Positions 34,690 to 45,600 of a DNA stretch of 64,000 nt are shown piece after piece. The position numbers and the translations under genes were made by a program. Position 1 is the first letter of the stretch; each line of letters opens with the position of its first letter. The stretch covers positions 75,889,611 to 75,953,610 of the forward strand of contig CM042150.1 of assembly GCA_023376005.1 (NCBI GenBank). Direction: 5' to 3'. The DNA comes from Doryteuthis pealeii. Its lineage: Eukaryota; Mollusca; Cephalopoda; Myopsida; Loliginidae. The notes under the pieces are model-generated. The model had not been told where the DNA came from and did not search any database. It saw only the letters and a list, made by a program, of their open reading frames with translations.

Positions 34690-35050
34690 AGAGATAGACC
34701 GAACAAAAGGTCGCTCCGACTATACTTCAACAGACAACCAGAACCGGAGTCGGACGCAAGCAAAAGTCCATAATATCCTGATGAAACAGAAGGCCGTAGC
34801 AAGGGATTCGATAATACCCTAACCCAGGATAAACCAGCTGTGACAATTATATACATATTATATACATATTATATATTTGTGCAAACGAAACTAAAGTTTG
34901 CAAGTTCTTTATTTGTAATACAAGTCTTTTATTCACACTCTTGTCGTTCGTTTTACTTCTTAGACTCTTAACCTGTCTGCCACATTTGCGGTTAACTCCA
35001 GTACAACCTAGGAGTACTGTCGCTAGTATCTCTTCTTTATAAAACAACGA
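34690..35050 (-). other. GC-richer segment, possible LTR-type fragment
   Basis: The minus strand from about 35047 begins 'tgttttataaagaag' (TATA-like). It has two AATAAA signals near 34910-34935 and ends 'ataattgtcaca' at about 34852. TG...CA ends, a TATA motif and polyadenylation signals fit a short LTR. No paired LTR, target duplication, primer site or gag/pol was found. The segment 34690-34830 is less AT-rich and encodes nothing I recognise. Confidence 0.25.
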
Positions 35051-35055
35051 GTGAG

Positions 35056-35235
35056 TATATCCCCTTTTCTCTTGTGCTAGACCAGAAGAATTGATTTTCT
35101 TTTCTGAAGTGGAGTGCCACAGATCAGATTACCATTGTTTTTCTCATGTAATGAGTTGGCAGGGACCAGTATCGAACCTAGAACCTTGCTTTTCCAAAGT
35201 GGATGCTCTACTAACTGAGCTAAACCAGCCCCTAA
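35056..35235 (-). repeat. tRNA-headed SINE (type E)
   Basis: On the minus strand the tRNA-like head (35158-35233) reads 'ggtttagctcagttagtaga' (A box) and 'aggttcgatactggtccc' (B box). The body follows with 'gtggcactccacttcag' and 'caattcttctggtctagcac' near the 3' end. The same body occurs at 62612-62807 and, behind a 5S head, at 39358-39543. A conserved central body under varying heads is known in several SINE superfamilies, including cephalopod SINEs. Confidence 0.85.
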
Positions 35236-35289
35236 ATCTGGGCTGGTACTGTAATTTATCTAAGGCCAGTGTGCAAAGTTAAGCAAAGC

Positions 35290-35980
35290 TTAGTAAATCA
35301 CATTTTTTCTTTTCTGTTTATTTCTTGGGATTGGAGATGAAAGGAATAAGGGGTAATTTTGTGTAAGTCTTCCTTATTTAAGATGTAAACAAATAAAGTA
35401 ATAGATTTATAAGAAAAGACAAGAAAAAATAAATAGATGAGTCAGAGTTATAATGAAGATGAAAGGAAGAGGAAAAAAAGACAAAAAAAAAGAAAAAAAA
35501 CTGGAGGAAAAGAAAAATGAAAATGGATGAAAAAGTCAATAAAAGGAGGAGAGAAATGAATGGAAATTAACAATGAAGGAGGAAGTTAAGTAGACACATT
35601 TAATGTAAGAGAGGAAGGTATAAAACTGTGTGAATATAGACAGGATTATTAAAGGAAGTTAAAAGTGTGAGCTGAAAAGCAGGCACCAGCAGGCTTTCCT
35701 TAGCATCAATGGCTACCTCTGATCTACTAGCTTCAGTGGTACATAGACTAAAAATGGCTACCTCTCTGATATTTCTTTTTGAATCCTTAATCCTTTCATT
35801 TATCCATTTTTTTCTGAATGAAGACAGAATGTTTGGATACTTCTATTCTCATGAAAACAACAGATGCAGAACAGGTATTGGTTCTGATTGAGAAAAAAAT
35901 GCCAACGAAAGGGAATATAAAACATATTATTGAATGGAATTCATCAGGGTAGGAAGCATTAAAGGATACATTAAAGGATT
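35290..35980. other. Purine-rich non-coding DNA
   Basis: G/A-rich plus strand from 35400 to 35660. No feature recognised. Confidence 0.45.
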
Positions 35981-35984
35981 ATGT

Positions 35985-36255
35985 ATTTACCCACCCCTCC
36001 ATTATAAGCAGGATGTGACACAAGGTCAATTTTTAAGCAGAACAAAGCTGGTTTGAATTCAGAGGTTTTTTTTCTCCTTGACTAGTTACCTTACTAAGGC
36101 TAAAGAACCCAGTCTGCTCTATTTACCCATAGTTTGTGAGAGAGAAGAGAAAAATTCATGCCTTTCCCAAGGGCATTAGCATGAAGGGAAACACACAGCC
36201 TCATCCAGGATTTGAACTTAAGTTGGCAAATCCATTTACAACAATAACTTTTATG
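35985..36255 (-). repeat. Repeat B copy
   Basis: 'caggatgtgacacaaggtca', 'tggtttgaattcagagg', 'aacccagtctgctct' and 'cctcatccaggatttgaact' follow repeat B order in reverse. Confidence 0.75.
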
Positions 36256-36344
36256 CTAAATGTGACTCCTAGAGAAAAGGAATACTTTTAAAAAGTTTGA
36301 TTTGAGTGAGATTAGGAAAATGAAAGAAAAGAATGGAAAGTATG

Positions 36345-36660
36345 AGGTTGGTGGTTGGTTGGTTGTTTCTTTACAGCATGTCAACCTTTGTTTGATTATT
36401 TAAGGCTGAAATCAATCTTTTTTCAAGCATTTATATGGTTTCAAGTAACTAATGATAATAATCCTTTGTAAATAATTAGTGGTTCAAATAACTATTCTAA
36501 ATACTAACAATTTATACACAATCATATGGTCTATTTCTGTTTAATGATAATCATCATTTTCTTACATACAGTTATATGGTTTAAAGTATTTCTATCTAAT
36601 ACTAATAATTTGCACACCATTATATGGTTTCAAGTACTTCAAGCATTTGTTACAAATTAT
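36345..36660 (-). repeat. Repeat A, 3' end and tandem tail units (part 1 of interrupted copy)
   Basis: Starts at the reverse 3' end ('ggttggttgtttctttacag', 'catgtcaacc'), then shows three or four degenerate tail units marked by 'atatggtttcaagta', 'tatggtctatttctg' and 'tatatggtttaaagta', spaced about 60-85 bp. The rest of the copy resumes at about 37185 after an insertion. Confidence 0.6.
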
Positions 36661-37184
36661 GAGGAGTCATAAATTGTGAGCAGTACCTGTAAGTAGAATT
36701 ACATTAGAGTCTGTCATGTTAGAGTCAAGGGAGCCAGTGGAAATTTACCACTGACTGTTAATAACCATTGACTCCTAGAGGTGTGAATCTCACTTGCCAT
36801 GAGAAACACATGATCTAATTAGAGTTTCAGTTTAGATTTGACCTGACTTTGGAGCACAGCAGACATGTCGCTGCTGAGGTTGATCTCTCATCTGTGTGGA
36901 AAATCATGGATTGAATAATAAACTTGATCAAGAAAAAAAACCTAAGTCTTGTTATTTCATTTAATTACTATGACCAAAATCAGCCCAAAGGGAAACAAGC
37001 TCTTAGAAGAATTAAGAAGAAGAAGCAGTTAGAAGAATCAACACATAACCAGGAAAATTAACATCATATCTAAAGTAAGTTTCTAATCTGTCTCTCTCTA
37101 TCATCTGAGAACTCTCTCACTCTCTCATTTATATACCCGATGTGAGTATATAACACATTGATAGGGTTAAAAGTCCCCAATAAT
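36661..37184 (+). mobile_element. Insertion inside repeat A, possible solo LTR remnant
   Basis: This block separates the two parts of a repeat A copy. It contains 'tgttagagtcaagggagcca' at 36718, 'tcgctgctgaggttgatctc', an AATAAA-type signal in 'gaataataaacttg' and 'aagtcttgttattt', the last two resembling 54620-54665. That is the R-U5 style of an LTR. No second LTR, clear target duplication or coding region was seen, so the assignment is tentative. Confidence 0.35.
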
Positions 37185-37400
37185 CATTTGTAAACAAGTC
37201 TGCTTTTAAATAACTATTCTTAATTCAGACAATTTGCACACAGTTGTAAGTATTCCTCTCAAGTACTAATAATTTTCAAACATACCTATTTGACCTATAG
37301 ATTGGATCCTAACAGGTACTACCACTATAAGTCGTAGTGGACTTGGAAGTAAGGCAAAAAAGAGAAGACTCCACACTGTAGCTTCAGCACATGTAATTTG
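37185..37400 (-). repeat. Repeat A body (part 2 of interrupted copy)
   Basis: Tail units ('gacaatttgcacacagt') lead into the reverse body 'atagattggatcctaacagg' and 'agtggacttggaagtaa'. Confidence 0.6.
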
Positions 37401-38765
37401 GTATCCTATCCAGGACACCCTTTTTATGTAGGGATTAGTCTTAAGCCCCTGCAAAGGATTCAGTTGGGACATATTATAGGTCTCACTGAATTTTAAAGCA
37501 TGAATTTCACTCTACTGATTTTGTCATATAATGGCCTCGCCCACCATACCCTTTTCAGAGGTCTGCAGATTTTGATAGACAGGTGGGGATTAGAGTTTAT
37601 TATGATTGTAGTAAGCAATGGGATAATTTTGCCTTTTGAATTTTAGCACTTACATTTCTAGAGCACTACAAAGCAGACATGTGTAGTGGTGCATGAGCTA
37701 TGGTTTTGACATGTGAAGGTTGTTTTTGTAAGTTTGTTGGTTTGGAAACCACAGCATGTTACTAACAATTTTTGATTCTAACTGAACAGACATTGTAGTT
37801 TAAGCTTGTGTGTAGTAGGAATTTATCTTTGTGTGGTTGTAGAAGGTGAAATATCCTAATATGTAGATAACCTTTTGTGTAGATAAAGTTCTTGGGGCAG
37901 TTGTTTAAATTAATAAAGTATAAACACTTACTGGTTTGAGAATGTTCTTGTGTGCTATGCATGCAGAATATTGGGGATAAAGCCCCTCTGTCCTATTGAT
38001 AAGAGATGCAAATGTGCATTTTACCTTGATGAAGCTAGAAGTTGAAAAAAGAGAGTTTTGACTTTGGAAGTTCTGTTTTTGTAAAGCTGCTTGGTACACT
38101 ACCTAGTTGCTAATGGGAGAAACATGGGAGGCAATCATGTTAAGTAAAGAATGTAATTACTACAAATGTTTTAGAAGACCCTGAAAAGGAATTTTGCTAT
38201 CTTCCTTTGAAGATGAAAGATGGTTTGGAAACTCACTGAGATGGTTGGTCTGAATTATTACCACATTAATAAATGTTTAAGCAAAACTGTAAATGTGTAT
38301 TTATCCATTTCTTTCATTACTGGGATCAAGTGACAACCTCTTTGTCTCCTCAATTTTTTCTTGAGATCTTTTTTCAAGACAACAACCTTGCAAGAAACCC
38401 ACAATATAACAATTTATCCTGGTGGTTTTATTTTCACTGTCTCCTCTTATTCATTTTAACCTGTTATACTAGAAATTAAGAAAAAAGAAAATTCAGTTGA
38501 TTTTACTCTAAGAGTCAAAAATAGTACATAAAATATTAGAAACCCTTTGCAATATCAACCAAGCATTTTATCAATGAACATACAGCTCAACATTGACTCT
38601 AAAGATATTTGTCACAGAGATGAACACTTTAAAGATGAAGATCAAAGATGTCTTCTAGTGATTGAATAAAAACCAGTTGAGACCCATTATTGAAGAGAAT
38701 CCATGCAAACAATTTGGGAGGTTGTAGACGAAGGAAATTTGAAACATTCAACAGTTTAGTCAAGT
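37401..38765. other. Non-coding DNA
   Basis: No gene, RNA or clear repeat seen. Short frames at 37762-38099 (-) and 38273-38479 (+) lack any protein-like signal. Confidence 0.45.
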
Positions 38766-39205
38766 GGTCTATGAGCGATCCCTCGTCTCACGCTCCACGG
38801 GGGTTCGAAACAAGACGGCGACGGCAAAATCCAGCCTGTTGCGGATGTTAAGTCGGTTGGCCTGTTTGCGCACGCCGCCGCGTATGCAACGACGACGGAG
38901 ACGTGAACCGCCCTGACGAACGCAACAGCCGCTAGCGACAGACGACCACTATGGCAGGCTCCAGCGGAACGAAAAGAGACGCCTTTCGTAATACCGTGGC
39001 AACACTGGTCGCGGTTCCGGCTTAGAGGCTTTCAGCCGTTATTGCGCGGAGGCAGTTTGGCACCGCTGCTCGTTCGAGCGAGCACGCAAACCGTTGCTCC
39101 GATCCCACAGTTCCTCTCATACTGGACGGGATAAGCCATGGCCACGGCTGATGTAACACATGTGCCGATCAGTAGGATAAAACTAACCTGTCTCACGACG
39201 GTCTG
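38766..39205 (-). rRNA. 28S rRNA 3'-end fragment (pseudogene)
   Basis: The minus strand begins at 39205 with 'cagaccgtcgtgagacaggt', then 'tagttttatcctactgat'. It passes the sarcin-ricin loop region as 'ccagtatgagaggaac' (39110-39125; universal AGTACGAGAGGAAC with one C-to-T change). It continues through 'taacggctgaaagcctctaa', matching the universal 'GAACGCCTCTAAG' block, into a GC-rich 3' part. Both edges are abrupt against AT-rich DNA, and the upstream 28S sequence expected before 'cagaccg' is absent. It is about 440 bp, CpG-rich, and probably a fairly recent insertion. It is not a functional rRNA gene. Alternatives are an assembly join or a 28S-derived retroposon. Confidence 0.93.
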
Positions 39206-39357
39206 CATAAAGTTGGAAAATCAAAAAACATTATTCTAAAAAAAGTTGATGGTTAAAAACTGCTATTTGCATTAACCTAATGAAAGAAAAATAGAGTGGA
39301 ATAAGGAATAAGAAGAAAAATTAGAAAAATAAAAATTATATCCATATCAAACTGAAA

Positions 39358-39543
39358 ACACTGGTTCTTTTCTGATCCCTGAAGTTAAGCAACATAGAAC
39401 CTGGTCAGTACTTGGATAAGTAACAGTTTGGGAATACCAATGCCCGAGTAGCACAATTTGGATCTATGCGGTAAAGTGGCAAACTGATGGTTGGTGTGGC
39501 ACTTCACCTCAAAGGCAAAACAATCTCCCTGGTCTAGTACTAG
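39358..39543 (+). repeat. 5S-headed SINE sharing the type E body
   Basis: The head (39358-39440) is a good 5S rRNA derivative: 'tctgatccctgaagttaagc', 'ggtcagtacttggataagta', 'gtttgggaatacc'. The body (39455-39543) reads 'ttggatctatgcggtaaagt', 'ggtgtggcacttcacctcaa', 'ggcaaaacaatctccctggt' and 'ctagtactag'. It aligns closely with the body of the tRNA-headed copy at 62612-62807 on the minus strand. The 5S head would carry the polymerase III internal promoter. The 76-codon minus-strand frame here is a shadow. Confidence 0.88.
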
Positions 39544-39814
39544 AATGATGTCTCTTTTACAATGTGAATCTTTAATGACAAAAGAAAACTTGTATAAAAT
39601 AGCATGTTCTCTCAAATATTTATGCTAGTTGGTTCTTCTTTTGGTGGGAGAGATGCATAAGTGACTCCAAGGTGAATAAATACTTCAATGCATACTTGAA
39701 ACTTCTGACATAGCTGTTCTTTGCATGGAAAATCATTTGACATAAATCTTTGCAGAGATGATCTTTTGACGTTTTCGAATCGAGTCACACTTTATGTCTA
39801 GGAAGATGGTATTT

Positions 39815-40150
39815 CTATCATCATCAAGGTATGTCAACAGCACAGATTCCTTTGACTCTCTTACCATGCATCTCTATTAGCCATCACTCTTAGTACTTCC
39901 TCTAGATTGCATAGAGCTGATGAATGTCAGTTTTTGCTCATTAGCCAACATTAGTGTGTGTCCATGTGTAGGAATCTATAGGAGAATGCCACTTATTAGT
40001 TCATTTTTACTTTGCATGGTATGGAGATGGGAGTTAAGTGGTGATACAACTGTCTTATTATCTGTTTCTGCTTCCAGAATTTGTTCAAAACAGCATGCAG
40101 CATCCTTGTGTAATTCCCATCTTTTTTCTTCAAGTGTTTTGTTATTTCAA
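39815..40150 (-). pseudogene. RTE-like LINE C-terminal fragment
   Basis: 'attagccatcactc', 'aggaatctataggagaatgc' and 'aaaacagcatgcagcatcct' parallel the fragments at 27625, 43440 and 53388. On the minus strand they encode degraded 'RMLHAVL' and 'MANRD' blocks. Heavily mutated. Confidence 0.6.
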
Positions 40151-40915
40151 GAGGTACAACTTTTTAGTAAAACTGAAACAGCAACTGATTAGAAGAATTC
40201 AGGATTTGTTTTCATATTTCTCTAATAACACTGTAACTATAAATCGTCAACAATTACAATAGTAGAAACCATGAATTTTTATTGGGGAGGAGCTGAAGTG
40301 ATCCAATGTAGTACATTTAAAGTTAGATGACCCCCACCCTTTCTGAGGATGTTGGCTCCAAAAGAATTCAATTTTTTTTTTTCTGATGTTTTGATAAAAA
40401 TGTCTGAGTTTTTCAGCTGTTGAAAGAAGCTGCAAAGAATTATGGAATTAGCACACTTAGAAGATATTCATTTAATATTTTATATTCAGCAGTACATAAA
40501 CTAATAGCATATAATATGAAAAATATTTTTTCTTTAATAGCTAAACATTGTTTCAATTTGACAAATTTCGTTTGGCTAATTACTTACAGTTCTGTCACAA
40601 ACATTGACTTCTGTTTCAATCATTCTATTTTGTTGTCGATTTTCTATTTTTAAGGCATATGGCTTTGAGTTTTTTTTTATCTGATACTTTGATGCCTTTT
40701 GTTGTCTACCAGTATATTTTACTTTTTTAACCACCTCATTTTTTTTTTTTAGATTTGCACCAAATTTTAGACACAGCTAATTGGAAACAACCAAAGTAAT
40801 GTAATTAAACGGTCTATAAAAAATTTAATTGAAAAGAAAATAGTAATCATGTTTTGGGATAAAGAGAAAGAGAAAAAAAAAAGATACAAAGAAAATAATT
40901 TTTTTTAGCAGACTA
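40151..40915. other. AT-rich non-coding DNA
   Basis: No feature recognised. Several T and A runs. Confidence 0.45.
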
Positions 40916-40917
40916 AC

Positions 40918-41300
40918 ATTCTAAGCACTCAATGTGTGTCAGCCAATGGTCGTCATTGACCCCTGAACTAGATTAAAAAAAACCGGAATTCCCAAATTTC
41001 CTGCAGAAGAACGAAAACTGATATATTCCTTCCCCCACCCCAGGACCACAAGCAGAAGTAAGGGGACTCATTCTCTTTCGCTGGGTGTCTCACAAGGAGA
41101 CGCACGTCAAATTTTCGTGCTTTGCTATAGGGGGGGGGGGTTCAGCTGACATAAGTTGCGAGATTGTGGTAATGAATGGAATTTATAATAGAAAAGATTA
41201 ACCTTAACTACTCTTCCACTATTTCACTAAAAAGACCCACGGAGGGAGCAAGAAAAACAACTCCTTATGCCTATCTGCAACCCACTATTCTTTCAGATGT
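40918..41300. other. GC-richer island of unknown origin
   Basis: 40920-41150 is clearly less AT-rich, with 'aaaaaaccggaattcccaaa', 'ttcgctgggtgtctcacaag', 'gagacgcacgtcaaat' and a G10 run at 41131-41140. No open frame or inverted ends were found. It may be a transposon fragment. Confidence 0.3.
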
Positions 41301-41721
41301 TGTTTTTTTGGAACTCACTGCCTATGTTGAGTGTTGCTTGTGAACTATTGTGTGACCAGCCAACCACAATACTGCATAAGCCTTTTATGGTGCCGTGACT
41401 ACACTACACTAATATCTTTTACAATACTCCATTGTGAATTGCTTTCTTGAATGACTTATTGTTTCAATTGACAGTTCTGTTGTTGGGGTTATGTTTCCTT
41501 TCATTTATGCCCAACAATGTTTTGAGATTTTCAAACTTTTGATTATAGATCAATTTCCTTATCTCGGTGTCTGCTGGTATTAGTTCTAGGAATGCAAATT
41601 ATAACATCATTCCATATTTTTTCCTCAATATTGTGATTCCATGATATTTACCTCTTCATGGCTTGTAAAATGTTATAGCATTAATTTAAATAATTTATTC
41701 TTGTTTGTTTAATGAATGTTA
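41301..41721. other. Non-coding DNA
   Basis: No feature recognised. Confidence 0.4.
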
Positions 41722-41852
41722 TTAGTTGTTCATATAAAATCAAGAACATGGAGACTTAATTATTTTTGGTGTACACATCTTATTTCCTGAAACCTAACTT
41801 TAACTCATGTGCAAGGAAGAATTCAGCAGCATGTGTCCAGCTGCTAGGGTTT
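41722..41852 (+). repeat. Repeat C, 131-bp fragment nearly identical to 45001-45132
   Basis: Starting 'ttagttgttcatataaaatc' and ending 'cagctgctagggttt', it differs from the 45001 copy by essentially one base in a T-run. Near identity contrasts with the other diverged repeat C copies and points to a recent duplication or transposition. Confidence 0.9.
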
Positions 41853-42004
41853 AAGTATTATAGAAAAATGTTTTGCGTCTTATCTATCATTAGTTTATTT
41901 GCTGCCAAATAAAAATGTTGTTGTAGATGAAAATAAAAAATAAATAAAGTGAATAAATGTGAACATCCTCTAAGTGTGCTAATTCTTTTATTTTTGCCAA
42001 GGTT

Positions 42005-42215
42005 ATATATTCACCCAAACCTCTCTAATAGGAAGAATGGGACACAAGGTAAATTTCTAAGCAGAGCAAACCTGCTTAGAATTCAAAGTTTTCTTTCTCC
42101 TAGACTTGTTGCCCAATCAAGACTTAAGAACTCATCCTCCCTTACTACTCATTGCTGGGAGAGGGAGAACTGTTGGATTCATGCCTTTTCACAAGAGTAG
42201 TAAATGCTCCGGGTT
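42005..42215 (-). repeat. Repeat B fragment
   Basis: 'ggaagaatgggacacaaggt', 'gcttagaattcaaagtttt', 'agacttgttgcccaatc' and 'ggagaactgttggattcatg' follow repeat B order in reverse. Confidence 0.65.
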
Positions 42216-43435
42216 TATTAGATTCATTTTTCTATTGAACAAGCCAATAGCTGTGTTTTATTTCCTGGCCATGCACTTGTCATAAATGTTGAACCAATTG
42301 AAACCATTTTTTCAGAAGGAAAGTGATGTCTCGTGTCAGAATTGAAGTCTCTGCTCTTTCGCTACTCATACATTTATGTTCAAAATCTTCTACATGTCTT
42401 GCTCTTTGAGCTTTCTGCCTGGCCTGGCAATATTGGAGGCTTTCATGGTGTCTATATGCAGCCTGCCTGATAGCATTTTTTACAATGTGAGTCTGTCATT
42501 CATTTAGCATTTCAAGACTTCTTCAAGCTGCATTCCTGTCTGAGTTAACTTGCATATTTTGTGGACACTGCTCTCAGGGCATGAATTCACCCAACAGCAG
42601 TAGCAGAAGGTGTTGTAAGTGGGACATCTTTTCTGTGCCATTATTGCTAGAAACATCTTTTACAATTTGGAAATACAATGATGGACAAATGTGAACTTCA
42701 AGTACCTAATTTGAGTAACAGGAGATATGGACACATAAACAAATGAAGATCTTAGGGAAAAAGATAGAAAGACAGATTTTTTATGAAAAAGTTTCAAACT
42801 TATTGCAGTAATGTAAATATATTCTCAGAAGTTTTAAAGACAAGAAAATAATAAATAAAACTAGTTTAGATAAGATACAAATAATGTGAATATTTTTCCA
42901 TTTAGGTACTGTAAATCAATAATATTTTTTAACAACCAAAACTAAATTGTTGCTAAAAAAGCAGTATATTTACTTATATTTCAGTTATAATTTTAGTTTT
43001 CATTTTAATTGCAAAGAAAAAGAAGACAATTAGAAAAAAAAGAAAAAAAATTACTTTTGTATATATAAAATTGGGTTAAAAATTATATAAATATTTTTCC
43101 TTTTAGAAATCAATACTTAAGTTTATATTACAGTTGAAGATTTTATTTTATTTTTAATTTCAAGAAGTTAGTGACCAAAAAAATTACAAAAGAAGCTAGG
43201 GAAGCATTTTTTTCTGGAAGCCAAGGTATATATAATGGAGCAGTCAGGAGTTAGACAGAGGTAACAATCCAGAATAATGTTGGTTGGTCTGCTTGACTGA
43301 ACTGGGGTCCTACACCATCTACTATTTACTATAGTTGGTTTCAAGAGTTAATCCGAGAAACCAGAATCAGAGTCCATTAACTTAGTCTAGAAAACTTAAT
43401 TTCATATATGTAAGCTTGACACCAGAATAAACCAG
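42216..43435. other. Non-coding DNA
   Basis: Nothing supportable. The region 42300-42620 is slightly less AT-rich but gives no domain. Confidence 0.45.
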
Positions 43436-43439
43436 AAGA

Positions 43440-43740
43440 GTGAATCAACATCAGGTGATGCCAACAGCATGGATTCACTTGAATCTCTCTTTCAATCTGT
43501 CCCTATTGGCCATCACTTTTGGTTGGTCCTCTAGACAGCATACAGTGTTCACACAAGTTTTAATGTGTTCATGTGTGGAAGTCCATAGAAGAACATACCT
43601 TATGAATTTGTCCTTACTTCTTCAGCAGTACCCAGCATGTTTTGTTTGTCTTTCTTGGATGGTTTTTGTAGGGTGCTGCTTCCAAAGCATGCAGCATCCT
43701 TGTGTAGTTACTGTCTATCATTTTCTCTAAGCGTTTCATT
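43440..43740 (-). pseudogene. RTE-like LINE C-terminal fragment
   Basis: 'ccctattggccatcac' (reverse of a 'MANRD' block) and 'aaagcatgcagcatcctt' (reverse of a 'RMLHA' block) are in the same order as the copy at 27625. Frameshifts throughout. The plus-strand frame of 96 codons is a shadow. Confidence 0.6.
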
Positions 43741-44025
43741 AAATTCCACATAGCATAGACATAGAGTAGTACTGACACGGACATAGCTAGTAAGAATGTT
43801 TTAAAAATGTTATCATGATGATCAGATTCCTATATGATTGATAGCCGTAAATTGTTAGGAAGAGTGAATGAAAATAACAATATGCATGTAATCTGGTATT
43901 CGTTTTCTTTTCTTTTTTTCATGGTCAACCAAACACCTGTGGCTGACTAATCTTTATCATCAACAAGTACAACATGGTATTTATGTTGTTTTGTGAATGA
44001 AACTGGGTGAGCTGTGTATGGTACT

Positions 44026-44030
<5 letters not shown>

Positions 44031-44067
<37 letters not shown>
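44031..44067. repeat. (TA)n microsatellite
   Basis: A pure TA run followed by 'cacatgcatacatg'. Confidence 0.95.
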
Positions 44068-44071
<4 letters not shown>

Positions 44072-44099
44072 GCATACATGTGCGTGTGTCTGTGTAAAA

Positions 44100-45000
44100 G
44101 TTTTCATTTAAAAAAAATCAAAATTAGTTAATTAATGGTTCAATTAATTAATTACAATTACGTAAAATTAAAGGTACAATTAATTAAATACGGGCTTATT
44201 ATAGAAATACCATTAATTAGTACATACACCTTTTAATCATTGAATTATTTTTCTGGACTTTTTATGATCATATGCAAACCTCCTAGAAGTTTTCCAATTC
44301 CATCAAGATTTAAATTAATTTGGCTTAAACATAATAAAAATGTCAATAAAATTTTAAACATTGAGGAGATCTTTGAATTTTTAACCAGATAAAGAATGTT
44401 ACATTGGTTGAAATTAATTATATTCTGATAGTATCAACTTTGGTAAATACATGGTGCCAGAAATAATTTGCCAACCAAAGTCCATTATGTTTTGTTTTGT
44501 TGGGCAACAAAGCAATGAATAAAGTGTTGTTATCTATGACTTTCCAGTTTCCAGCAGGGAACACACTTCTTATATCAAGTGATAATCATCTACCATTTAT
44601 TTTTATTTTTGTAACATGTGAAATACATTTGGTATAGATAAACTTTCACATGCACAACAATTTTCAATTTGTGAAAATAATAACATAGCAAAACATAAAC
44701 CAACATGGTATTCATCAGTCGGTTTTGTGAATCTGTTTTTTTACAGAATGTGTACAATTGTCATCTAACATGCTAAACACTATATTTCAAAGGAATTTTG
44801 GGAACTCAGTGTCTCAATATATTAGATATAGATATATCCACACAGCATGTTTATTAACACATCCTGTTGGATAACGTTATTATTAAATTCTAATGGTTTT
44901 CTTTTCTGTCTTCTAACCTTCTTTGCTATGTTGATTTTTCTGGGTTATTCTTCATCCTTCCATGTCATATCTGGTGTTTGCATCTCTCTCCACTTCCATC
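44100..45000. other. AT-rich non-coding DNA
   Basis: Rich in 'attaatta' words around 44110-44230. No feature recognised. Confidence 0.45.
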
Positions 45001-45335
45001 TTAGTTGTTCATATAAAATCAAGAACATGGAGACTTAATTATTTTTGGTGTACACATCTTTATTTCCTGAAACCTAACTTTAACTCATGTGCAAGGAAGA
45101 ATTCAGCAGCATGTGTCCAGCTGCTAGGGTTTCAGTGTGATTCTCAATTATTCTAACTTTTAACTTTCCCACAGATAGGCTCATCCATCAGTAAGGACCA
45201 CTCAGATGACTTTGTGTTCACACCTGTCATACTTATCTGAACCCTTATCTGGTACTGAGCGATTTTCCATGAATTACTACTGTTAAATTTAAATCTACTC
45301 TACACTATGAAAATAATAGGACATGCAACAGTGTT
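45001..45335 (+). repeat. Dispersed repeat C, copy 3
   Basis: The first 132 bp equal the fragment at 41722. After that, 'ttttccatgaattac', 'aaatttaaatctactctaca' and 'aataggacatgcaac' align with repeat C at 7600-7670. Confidence 0.7.
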
Positions 45336-45354
45336 AACTATAAATAGATCCCAA

Positions 45355-45600
45355 AAAGAGAGACAAATATTTGGACCTTGCCAGAAAACTGAAAAACTGG
45401 AATTTGTAGTTGGTGCTCTTGGAACGGTCCTGAAGGGTTTGGAAAAGAGTTTGGAGGAATTGGAAATCAAAGGAAGAATTTAGATAATCCAAACAACAAT
45501 ATTTTTAAGATGAGCTAGAATACTCTAGTATTCCTGGAGACCTGGGGACTTGCTGATACACCAGAAAAAGACCACCAGTTAATGCTGATGTGAAAAGCTC
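45355..45600 (+). pseudogene. R2-like LINE C-terminal fragment
   Basis: Plus-strand translation gives 'VVGALGTVLKGLEKSLEEL', then 'IQTT' and 'ARI' pieces and 'GDLL'. These are the C-terminal blocks of non-LTR elements often annotated as R2-type pol proteins; the same module recurs at 47640 (+) and 60200-61600 (-). Stops interrupt the frame. Confidence 0.7.

Noticed and set aside
34690..35050. Full LTR retrotransposon
   Set aside because: No second LTR, target duplication or gag/pol coding was found; only weak LTR-like signals remain, listed at low confidence.
38766..39205. R2 retrotransposon target with an inserted R2 element
   Set aside because: The R2 insertion site in 28S lies upstream of the retained segment, and no reverse transcriptase adjoins the fragment.
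39358..39440. Functional 5S rRNA gene
   Set aside because: The 5' third of 5S is missing, several conserved positions differ, and the sequence continues into a SINE body rather than a T-run terminator.
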